Assembly (NCBI GenBank): GCA_030639305.1
Contig: DAOWCY010000049.1
Location: 1 to 37,995 of the forward strand
Direction: 5' to 3'
Length of the DNA: 37,995 nucleotides
DNA from: JAGLQA01 sp023135565
GTDB lineage: Bacteria; Acidobacteriota; Aminicenantia; UBA2199
Made by a program: the position numbers and the translations under genes. Below are positions 32,132-37,995 of this stretch, piece by piece. The notes beneath the pieces were generated by a model that saw only the letters and a program-made list of their open reading frames with translations, ran no database searches and had not been told where the DNA came from. Numbering within the stretch: position 1 is the stretch's first letter; every line of letters starts with the position of its first letter.

Positions 32132-35100
32132 TCACTTCGAGACCTTGCTTTTCCTGCGGGAAACCAGGTTGTATATAGAGGGGATGACGATCAAAGTCAG
32201 GACTGCGGAAATAATCAAACCGCCGATACTGACAATCCCCATGGGCTGACGAAACTCCTTACCGGAAGAACCGATGCCTAAAGCCATGGGCAGCATGCCC
32301 AACATGATGGCAATGGTGGCCATCAAGATGGGTTTAAGCCGGGTTGGACAGGCTTCCAATAAGGCTTCTTTTATGTCTTTGCCCTTTTTCCGCAGCAGGT
32401 TGGTGTAATCCAACAGCAGGATGGCATTGTTCACCACGATGCCCAACAGCATAATAATCGCCATCATGGAGATGGTGTTCAGGGTCTTGCCTGTAATATC
32501 TAAGGCCCAGAATACCCCGATCATAGCCAGGGGCACCGTGCCTAAAATCATCAACGGTTGGGTCAGGCTCTCTAAGATGGCGGCCAGCAGCATGTAGGTC
32601 AACAAAAAAGCAATGATAAAGGTTTGCAGCATATCGACGGCTGTCTCTTCCATCATTTGTACGCTGCTGCCCCAGTCGATCTTGTAACCGCCGGGCAATT
32701 CCATGGCGGTTAGGCGTTCACGGATATGGGTGACTACGTCGCCCAATACATATCCCGGCGCTAAGTACCCGGAAAAAGAGATGGCTTTGTATTTGTCTTT
32801 ATGCAAAATATTACTGTAACCGGATGTGAAATCGACTTTTGCCAACTGCGCTAACCGGTATACTCCGCTGCGCGAAACTACGGCAATATTGCCGATTTTC
32901 TCGGGCGTATCAACGGAATCTTCACTCAAAACCACCCGGATATCATACTCTTCACCGGCTTCCCGGTAGCGGGTGGCGATGATCCCTTCCACGGCGCTGC
33001 GCAGCGTCATGGCCAGGTCGAAAATAGTTAACCCGGCGTCCGCTATTTTTTTGCGGTATGGCGTCAGGGTGATTTCCGGTTTACCGGGCCGGGAACTGGA
33101 ATTGAGGTTGGTCAAGCCCGGGGTGTCTTTTATTTTGGCGATGATTTCGTTTTTATACACTTCTAAGCGGTCGGTGTCCTGGCCGAGAAGATAAAAGGTG
33201 ACCGGCGCTTCCCCGTTTCCCATAGGGGTGGAGGCGGCAACCCGGATGCGGGCGTTGGGGATGTCGGAAAGTTCGCGGATAAACATGCCTGCCGTTTCGA
33301 TGCTGGTTAGTTCCCGCTTTTCCGCATCTACCAGCTTGACCATCACTTTAGCCAGGTTGGGGCCGATGTCGGTTTCACTTATAGAACCCAATTGGGTCAG
33401 GATGTGTTTCACATCTTTGTGGCGGCGCAGGCGGTTTTCTACTTGTTCTATCAATTCGGCTGAGGCCTGCAGGTTGTAACCCTGGGGCAGTTCGACTTCT
33501 ACGCTGATGTCACCTTCGTCTAAGGCGGGCATAAACTCGAACCCTATTCGCGCCGCGCTGGTGAAACTGAAAATAAAAAGAGCCACCGCTGCTGCGATAA
33601 CTAAAGCGCTGCGCAGCCGGTTCTTAATAATAAAAGCCAGTATTTTTCGATAACCCCTTTCCCAACTGTGAAACATGGCGTCCAATTTTTTGCCGATGCG
33701 GTTTTTTTTGGTTTTTTTGTCGGGGATGATCAGCGAGGCCATCATGGGGGTTAAAGTAAAAGAGACGATAATAGAAAAGATGGTGGCAAAAGTAACGGTT
33801 AAAGCGAATTGTTTGAAGAACTGGCCCACCATGCTGGACATGGAAGCAATAGGGAGAAACACCACGATGTTGGTCATGGTGGAGGCCAGTACTGCTACGG
33901 CGATTTCAGCGGTTCCTTTACCAGCGGCCTCCCGGCGGCTGTGGCCCATTTCTTTGTGGCGGAAAATGTTCTCCAGTACCACCACGGAATTGGTGACCAG
34001 GATGCCCACAGCGGTGGATAAACCCATCAGGGTCATGATGTTCAGGGTGAACCCCGATACTTGCATCAACAGGAAAGTAGAAATGATGGAAAAAGGCATG
34101 GCCAGAGCGGCGATGATAGTAGCGCGGATATCATGCAGGAAAAAAAGCAAAACTAAGGCTGTCAGTAGAATTCCTAAACCGATGTTGCCCAGGGTGTCTT
34201 CTACCGAACTTTTAATAAATAAGGATTTATCCATCACTACCGAAAGTTTGCAGCCGGCGGGCAGTTCTTTTTCGATTTGCGGCATGGCCTCTTTCAGGGC
34301 TGTGGCCATGTCTACGGTATTGGCGTCGGCGCTTTTGGTGATGCTTAGTAAAACCACTTTGTCTTCTTTGAGATTTTTTAGATTGTTGAAATAGGTGGTG
34401 CGCTCCCTGATCTCCGCGCCGGTGTCGCGGATGCGGGCTATCCGGCCTAACTTTTTGCTGCCGAAAGGGGTGGGGATTTCCAATTCTTCCAGCGCCGTAA
34501 CGCTGTCTAATTCCCCTTTCAACCGCACCGAGAATTCCTGGCTCTGCTGCTGGAATTGACCGCCGGGCATGTCCATGTTGGCGGCTTTGAGAATGCCGCT
34601 CAACTGGGCGAGAGATATGGCGTTTTCAAAAACCACCCGGTTATCTAATTCCACGCGGATTTCCCGCTGCCGGCCGCCAACCAGGTCCACCTTAGCGACG
34701 CCTTCAACCTGGGAAAAACGGTCTTTTAGTTTTTTATCGGCTATTTCGAAGAGTTCGATCATGTCTACGCTGCCGGTTAAAACGATATTCACGATGGGTT
34801 GGACATTGATATCGAATTTTTGCACGATAGGCGGTTCGGCGTCGTCGGGCAGTTCAGCCAGGATGGCATCCACTTTGTCTTTTACTTCCTGGTTGGCAAT
34901 ATCCGCGTCTTTGCCCAATTCGAATTTCAAAATGATAATCGAAACGCTGTCCATGGAATAGGATTGCACAAAGTCGATCAAACTGATAGTGGCAACAGCG
35001 TCTTCTATTTTTTTGGTGATCTGGGTTTCGATCTCTTTGGGACCGGCGCCGGGGTAGATGGTTTGAACGGTGACAAAGCCCAACTCCACTTCAGGCATGA

Positions 35101-35206
35101 GATCCAACGAGAGGTTGAAAAAAGCCATGGTGCCGAAAACTAAAAATACGATCAGAGCCATACTGATCATGACAGGTCTTTTGATTGATATATCTGCAAG
35201 AAACAT
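32132..35206 (-). CDS. RND-type efflux permease with altered proton-relay pair
   Basis: The protein has about 1,024 residues, standard for the HAE1/AcrB type: one N-terminal helix, a large periplasmic loop (about 40-335), six helices, a second loop (about 560-860) and five C-terminal helices (GIVVNNAILLLDYTNLLRKK, MGIVSIGGLIISAVLTLIVIP). It pumps substrates out using the ion gradient, docking to the MFP and TolC partners encoded on either side. In helix 4 the proton-relay Asp pair of AcrB (GLLVDDAIVVVEN) reads GILVTNSVVVLENI here, so both Asp are replaced by Thr-Asn. The start is taken as ATG 35206; a GTG at 35212 is also in frame, but GAGG lies too close to it. Substrates are unknown. Confidence 0.93.
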   Translation of the reverse strand: MFLADISIKRPVMISMALIVFLVFGTMAFFNLSLDLMPEVELGFVTVQTIYPGAGPKEIETQITKKIEDAVATISLIDFVQSYSMDSVSIIILKFELGKDADIANQEVKDKVDAILAELPDDAEPPIVQKFDINVQPIVNIVLTGSVDMIELFEIADKKLKDRFSQVEGVAKVDLVGGRQREIRVELDNRVVFENAISLAQLSGILKAANMDMPGGQFQQQSQEFSVRLKGELDSVTALEELEIPTPFGSKKLGRIARIRDTGAEIRERTTYFNNLKNLKEDKVVLLSITKSADANTVDMATALKEAMPQIEKELPAGCKLSVVMDKSLFIKSSVEDTLGNIGLGILLTALVLLFFLHDIRATIIAALAMPFSIISTFLLMQVSGFTLNIMTLMGLSTAVGILVTNSVVVLENIFRHKEMGHSRREAAGKGTAEIAVAVLASTMTNIVVFLPIASMSSMVGQFFKQFALTVTFATIFSIIVSFTLTPMMASLIIPDKKTKKNRIGKKLDAMFHSWERGYRKILAFIIKNRLRSALVIAAAVALFIFSFTSAARIGFEFMPALDEGDISVEVELPQGYNLQASAELIEQVENRLRRHKDVKHILTQLGSISETDIGPNLAKVMVKLVDAEKRELTSIETAGMFIRELSDIPNARIRVAASTPMGNGEAPVTFYLLGQDTDRLEVYKNEIIAKIKDTPGLTNLNSSSRPGKPEITLTPYRKKIADAGLTIFDLAMTLRSAVEGIIATRYREAGEEYDIRVVLSEDSVDTPEKIGNIAVVSRSGVYRLAQLAKVDFTSGYSNILHKDKYKAISFSGYLAPGYVLGDVVTHIRERLTAMELPGGYKIDWGSSVQMMEETAVDMLQTFIIAFLLTYMLLAAILESLTQPLMILGTVPLAMIGVFWALDITGKTLNTISMMAIIMLLGIVVNNAILLLDYTNLLRKKGKDIKEALLEACPTRLKPILMATIAIMLGMLPMALGIGSSGKEFRQPMGIVSIGGLIISAVLTLIVIPSIYNLVSRRKSKVSK

Positions 35207-35221
35207 GCGCACTACCTCTCT

Positions 35222-36301
35222 TTATGAATCGTCGCCCGGGGAGGGCGTATCTTTGATGATTTTGACTTTGCTGCCCGGTTCCAGCAGGGTATGACCTTCG
35301 ACTACCAGTTCGTCGCCGGGGTTTAAGCCTGCTAAGATTTCCACGTCCAAAACCTGCCGCTGTCCTTTCTTTACCGGCCGTTTTTGCGCTTTTCCATCCA
35401 GCACTACGTAGACAAAGAACTTATCGCCGTCTTTGAGGATGTGGCGCTGCTTTACCACCACGGCGGCGGGTTTGTGGGAGGTGGCGATTTTTATCTCCGC
35501 GGTAGCGCCTGCTTTCATCTTGTTGTCGGGGTTGTCGAATTCCAGCAGGGCGCGGAAAGCCTTTTTCATTTGGTTCATGGCCATATCCACCTGCACCACT
35601 TTTCCTTCTATAGTATAACCCTGCCAGACCGCGGTGGCGGGCATTCCTTTCTCGACATCGAAAATTTGCTCTTCGGAAATCCAGGTATAGGCTTTCATCC
35701 TGCCGGTGCGGGAGATGGTGAAAAGTTCGGCTTCCTTTTGCACGTTGTCGGTTTCCGCCACGCTTACTTTGGTGACATAACCGCTGATGGGGGCTGTCAC
35801 TTTCACCGTTTGTTCGGTAGTATTCCAGTTGGCTTTAGCCACTTCGTAAGCAGCGCGGGCATTATCCCGGTCCTGCAGCGAAATGCCGCCGCTCTTGTAG
35901 AGATTTTCGATGCGTTTGAACGCGGCTTCGGCATTTTCGAAAGCCACTTTAGCCTGGAAGTACATGGCAGCAGGGGAGTCGGTAGGGAAGGTGAGCAGGA
36001 CATCGTTTTTCTTGACATAATCGCCCACTTTGACATAGATTTTTTCCACTTCGTCGCCCACGGATGCATAAACCGACGACTCCTGGAACCCGCTTAAAAC
36101 CGCATTAAAGCTGATCTCGGTTTTGAATTCTTTTGTCGTCACTTTTTCTATTTTAACGGGGACGCCTTCTTCTCGATAGATCTGTTCTATATTCTTGGCT
36201 TCTTCTTTTTCCTTCTGCGTACAGTTCGGAAAAAGTAAAAGAACCGTCAAAAGTACGAACAATAGACTAACACCACAAATTAAGGATTTCGTTTTTTTCA
36301 T
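35222..36301 (-). CDS. RND efflux periplasmic adaptor (MFP), probable lipoprotein
   Basis: The 359-residue protein's N-terminal hydrophobic signal ends LLLFPNCTQKEKEE, a lipobox-like Cys with Asn at -1. Order: a barrel-sandwich/lipoyl half (SVYASVGDEVEKIYVKVGDYV), an alpha-helical hairpin (about 105-155; YFQAKVAFENAEAAFKRIEN), the second lipoyl half (VTAPISGYVTKVSVAETDNV), a beta-barrel and a membrane-proximal domain (GLNPGDELVVEGHTLLEPGS). This is the typical adaptor bridging the RND pump and the TolC channel. It is first in the operon, with AAGGAGA before the ATG and a promoter with a palindromic operator at 36335-36367. The RND gene begins about 15 bases downstream. Confidence 0.92.
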   Translation of the reverse strand: MKKTKSLICGVSLLFVLLTVLLLFPNCTQKEKEEAKNIEQIYREEGVPVKIEKVTTKEFKTEISFNAVLSGFQESSVYASVGDEVEKIYVKVGDYVKKNDVLLTFPTDSPAAMYFQAKVAFENAEAAFKRIENLYKSGGISLQDRDNARAAYEVAKANWNTTEQTVKVTAPISGYVTKVSVAETDNVQKEAELFTISRTGRMKAYTWISEEQIFDVEKGMPATAVWQGYTIEGKVVQVDMAMNQMKKAFRALLEFDNPDNKMKAGATAEIKIATSHKPAAVVVKQRHILKDGDKFFVYVVLDGKAQKRPVKKGQRQVLDVEILAGLNPGDELVVEGHTLLEPGSKVKIIKDTPSPGDDS

Positions 36302-36334
36302 CGTTTCTCCTTTCGGTTTTTTTCAAATTCAAAT

Positions 36335-36367
36335 GTATATAGTACATATACGTTGGCTTGTTGTCAA
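36335..36367 (-). promoter_or_regulatory. Efflux operon promoter with TetR-like operator
   Basis: On the minus strand TTGACA (36367-36362) and TACTAT (36344-36339) are spaced by 17 bases. The -10 is covered by an inverted repeat GTATAT-N5-ATATAC (36335-36351). Such palindromes over efflux promoters are typical TetR-family operators; no TetR gene is in the window. Confidence 0.65.
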
Positions 36368-36437
36368 GGGTTTTTATTTTTTTTAAAAAAGCCGGATTTT
36401 TTTTGCCGCGGGCGCTCAACTATTTTTGCACACTCGT

Positions 36438-36581
36438 TTAACTGTCCAGCAGTTCAGAATCCACAAATTTTGTAAAGCCCTTTTTGCCCAAACCCTCTTT
36501 TAGTTTTTTATCTCCTGTCCAAACATAAGCATCGATTTCGATAGCTAATCCAATAAAAGGCGAATCTTTTTCATCTATATC
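36438..36581 (-). pseudogene. C-terminal remnant of a PIN-domain toxin
   Basis: An open stretch of 47 codons without a start reads DIDEKDSPFIGLAIEIDAYV then WTGDKKLKEGLG and ends KFVDSELLDS. The DEKD-PFIGLAIE and VWTGDKKL blocks are the C-terminal acidic and helix motifs of PIN RNases of toxin-antitoxin systems. The first about 90 residues with the N-terminal catalytic Asp are gone. It begins directly after the stop of the antitoxin-like gene, where the whole toxin would normally start, so an internal deletion is likely. Confidence 0.75.
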
Positions 36582-36585
36582 TTAC

Positions 36586-36798
36586 TTATTCCAGGAACCT
36601 GTCTTTGTTTTCTTTCCACCAGTTGCTTTTTATTTCCTTGGGTATTCCAAGAATTTTTTTATCGAAATCTGCTTTCTTGATGAGATTCTCAAGCTGCAGC
36701 CGATTCAGCAAACTCAGCAGGTATTCTTTGCTAATCAGCGATTTATCAATGTTGATAACCACTCTATCTTTTAATGATGTCACTTCAACAGCTTCCAT
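36586..36798 (-). CDS. Antitoxin-like partner of the broken PIN toxin
   Basis: The protein has 70 residues from the ATG at 36798, with GGAG 6 bases upstream; a longer frame opens at 36858 inside the promoter. It begins MEAVEVTSLKDRVVINIDKS, has a Leu-rich helix (EYLLSLLNRLQLENLIKKAD) and ends SNWWKENKDRFLE. Small proteins with a similar NWWKENK tail sit upstream of PIN toxins in other bacteria, which fits the adjacent remnant. As the toxin is truncated, the antitoxin is now solitary. It has a good promoter and may still be expressed. Confidence 0.7.
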   Translation of the reverse strand: MEAVEVTSLKDRVVINIDKSLISKEYLLSLLNRLQLENLIKKADFDKKILGIPKEIKSNWWKENKDRFLE

Positions 36799-36829
36799 GT
36801 TAATCTCCGGATTTTTAGAGTACATGGTA

Positions 36830-36858
36830 ATAATAACCGAAAATTTTGAAAAAATCAA
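36830..36858 (-). promoter_or_regulatory. Promoter of the PIN antitoxin-like gene
   Basis: On the minus strand TTGATT (36858-36853) and TATTAT (36835-36830) are spaced by exactly 17 bases. Confidence 0.5.
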
Positions 36859-37586
36859 TCAGGAGCCGAAAGCTGAATGCTGCTCACTGTCCCGGGCTGC
36901 CCAAAAGGCGCGCAATTTTCCTTGACATGTCAACTTCTTCCGAATCGTTTTAAATCAAGCGATAAAAAAGCTTTGGCATCAACAACTAAGATCGTCGGTT
37001 AACATTTGTTTACAGGGGTTCCCTGTGTCATGCCGGGTTAGCTTTACCGGAAAGTATGTACTATTAAGCCTTTCAAAAAGCAAAACCGCAAATCGGAACT
37101 TTGGCACAAAAAATGCTATATATTTACCTGAATGAGAAGAGAATAAATTAGCAGGATGAATATGGGACCTGGAAAGGGTAGGGTTTATGTTATGAGGGTA
37201 AGAGTTGGATAAGGACTGAGGTAAATACAATAAATGGCTTTCGAGCCGGGGACATAGACACCGCCCTGGTGAGAGAGGTCACAGGACGGCGCAGGGAGAT
37301 CGAGCCTCCCTGCGCCGTTCCTTGTGTATAAAATCCCAAAATTCAAACTAAAATACAAACCGTAAGTTAGGCGTATCCCTGCCGCGAAGCGGCTCAACCC
37401 CTGCCCACGTGGTGGGGCAAATCCCAAAGCACCCGGCTGGTGCACCCTCTTAGCCGCTGCGCGGCAGTACAACAAAAACCGGGAAATCCGAAACCGCGTT
37501 GTTTCAAAAAAATAAACAAAACCGGTATATCCTCTTGACAATGCACTTCAAATGAGCGTCCCCTATTTTCGCAGCCCCTTTTATGG
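36859..37586. other. Long gap without a recognisable gene
   Basis: The stretch has short open frames only, none with a convincing start and ribosome site. It contains an AGCCGAAAGCTGAATGCTG low-complexity stretch (about 36864) similar to one near 18489, a long GC-rich stem-loop at 37280-37326, a CCGCGAAGCGG hairpin with CCCACGTGGTGGGG (37381-37416) of the repeat family, and a GTGCACCCTCTTAG piece shared with 15.15 kb. It may be the remains of decayed mobile elements. Confidence 0.5.
37280..37326 (+). ncRNA. Large GC-rich stem-loop of unknown role
   Basis: Thirteen contiguous base pairs (ACGGCGCAGGGAG, starting at 37286, with CTCCCTGCGCCGT) enclose a 7-base loop. After one bulged T the stem continues with two G-C pairs, and after a second bulged T with a further 4 pairs (CACA/TGTG). 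No T-run follows, and no flanking gene would need a terminator here. It could be a structured RNA, a mobile-element end or a cruciform. Confidence 0.35.
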
Positions 37587-37592
37587 TATAAT
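37587..37592 (+). promoter_or_regulatory. Extended -10 promoter for the dinD-like remnant
   Basis: TGGTATAAT (37584-37592) matches the extended -10 seen before the TIR-STAND gene. No good -35 is visible. It is 115 bases before the ATG. Confidence 0.35.
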
Positions 37593-37679
37593 AGGTTTTC
37601 AGGCACCCTAAAATACCGGGATAACGAGGGAGATTCCGCAAAGACCGGGGCACAAAATTTAACTCCCCAATGTTAAATA

Positions 37680-37695
37680 AATTCAAATTTGAATT
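37680..37695. promoter_or_regulatory. Perfect 16-bp palindrome before the dinD-like gene
   Basis: AATTCAAATTTGAATT is a perfect palindrome touching the GAGGAGG ribosome site (37696-37702). It could be an operator. It is not the common LexA-box consensus. Confidence 0.4.
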
Positions 37696-37706
37696 GAGGA
37701 GGAATT

Positions 37707-37889
37707 ATGAGTGCAAGAAACAAAATCGAAAAAGTTAAGGAATCGGTTTTCGAGAAAATCAAAAAACTCAACCAGTACGGTCAGGAATCCTGGTCTGCCA
37801 GGGAATTGTCAAAAATCCTGGGATATGTGGATTACAGGAACTTCATATCTGTTTTAGGAAAGGCAAAAGACCCTATAGCGCTCAGATAA
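37707..37889 (+). pseudogene. Truncated DinD/BRO-N-like protein
   Basis: The gene has a strong GAGGAGG ribosome site and encodes 60 residues. FEKIKKLNQYGQESWSAREL followed by SKILGYVDYRNFISVLGKAK is the N-terminus of DNA-damage-inducible DinD-like proteins (BRO-N family). Full-length relatives have about 270-280 residues; this one ends after KDPIALR, exactly where a directly repeated GCTCAGATAAA sequence begins. The tail residues and stop codon come from that sequence. Truncation by an inserted element is the simplest reading; the remainder of the gene may lie beyond the window. Confidence 0.75.
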
Positions 37890-37995
37890 ATTGACCCACT
37901 TTTGCTCAGATAAAGTGAGCCGTTTGTTCACAAAATAACCCACAAAATCCTTTAATCTTCTCCCCTCCCAGGTAGTAAAAAACCATAAAAAGAGA
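37880..37995. mobile_element. Possible end of an insertion sequence
   Basis: GCTCAGATAAA occurs at 37880-37890 and 37904-37914, with TTGACCCACTTTT between and GTGAGCC after. Short repeated boxes of this kind, with GACCCACTTTTG, resemble terminal repeats of IS21-type elements. No transposase is visible before the window ends, so the family is a guess, supported mainly by the broken gene beside it. Confidence 0.35.

Noticed and set aside
33675..34394. Long open frame on the plus strand inside the RND permease gene
   Set aside because: It is an antisense shadow of a strongly conserved membrane protein; no ribosome site, and the translated sequence matches no family.
37200..37330. Stem-loop region considered as a group II intron domain V or a tRNA
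   Set aside because: No conserved domain V triad or bulge pattern, no cloverleaf or T-loop consensus, and no maturase.
37185..37541. Minus-strand frame of about 118 codons in the long gap
   Set aside because: No start context or family match; the composition changes abruptly across the repeat hairpins it contains.

Overview
The window reads as a Gram-negative bacterial chromosome segment of intermediate G+C. Supporting signs are Sec and lipoprotein signal peptides, an RND/MFP/TolC tripartite efflux operon and a family GH97 glycoside hydrolase. No rRNA, tRNA or other taxonomic marker is visible. The gene mix (S9 peptidase lipoprotein, TIR-STAND-TPR protein, FtsX-type permease, many composite palindromic repeats) resembles uncultured Acidobacteriota/Aminicenantes-like genomes. 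That placement is an impression, not a demonstration.

Layout. Positions 1-8.5 kb (+ strand): WbqC-like protein, class I methyltransferase, GH97 glycosidase, a soluble PAS-GAF-PAS hybrid histidine kinase and a prolyl-oligopeptidase-type lipoprotein. Positions 8.7-11.7 kb: a large TIR-STAND NTPase-TPR protein. Positions 12-15 kb: a D-aminoacylase-like amidohydrolase (-) and two small unrecognised proteins. Positions 15.2-16.5 kb: a wrecked FtsX/MacB-type permease. Positions 16.5-18.5 kb: a small orphan ORF and an AbiEi/AbiEii type IV toxin-antitoxin pair with a clear operator. Positions 18.8-21.9 kb: a TldD/TldE protease pair. Positions 22.0-27.8 kb (-): a compact operon joining a double-GHKL histidine kinase, a receiver-like protein, a C5 DNA methyltransferase and a Vsr endonuclease. 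Positions 28-29 kb: an orphan HicB and a bacterial cereblon-type CULT protein. Positions 29-36.3 kb (-): an MFS transporter and an MFP-RND-TolC efflux operon. Positions 36.4-38 kb: a decayed PIN toxin-antitoxin locus and a truncated DinD-like gene beside a possible insertion-sequence end.

The most interesting unit is the 22.0-27.8 kb operon. One protein carries an N-terminal domain that may read modified bases, a MutL/MORC-like GHKL ATPase and a histidine-kinase core. It is translationally coupled to a protein with a receiver-like N-terminus, then to a cytosine methyltransferase and Vsr. It looks like a phosphorelay-controlled DNA-modification or conflict system, with no ordinary restriction nuclease.

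The second striking theme is a family of modular palindromic repeats (at least ten copies of an AT-rich palindrome followed by a GC-rich tail). They fill most intergenic gaps. The repeat tail (GGAGGCAA or GAAGGCAA) often lies where a Shine-Dalgarno sequence is needed, and one copy lies in frame inside the tolC-like gene. Several TTG-N17-TATAAT-like promoters can be read directly, including ones for abiE, the kinase operon, the CULT gene and the efflux operon.
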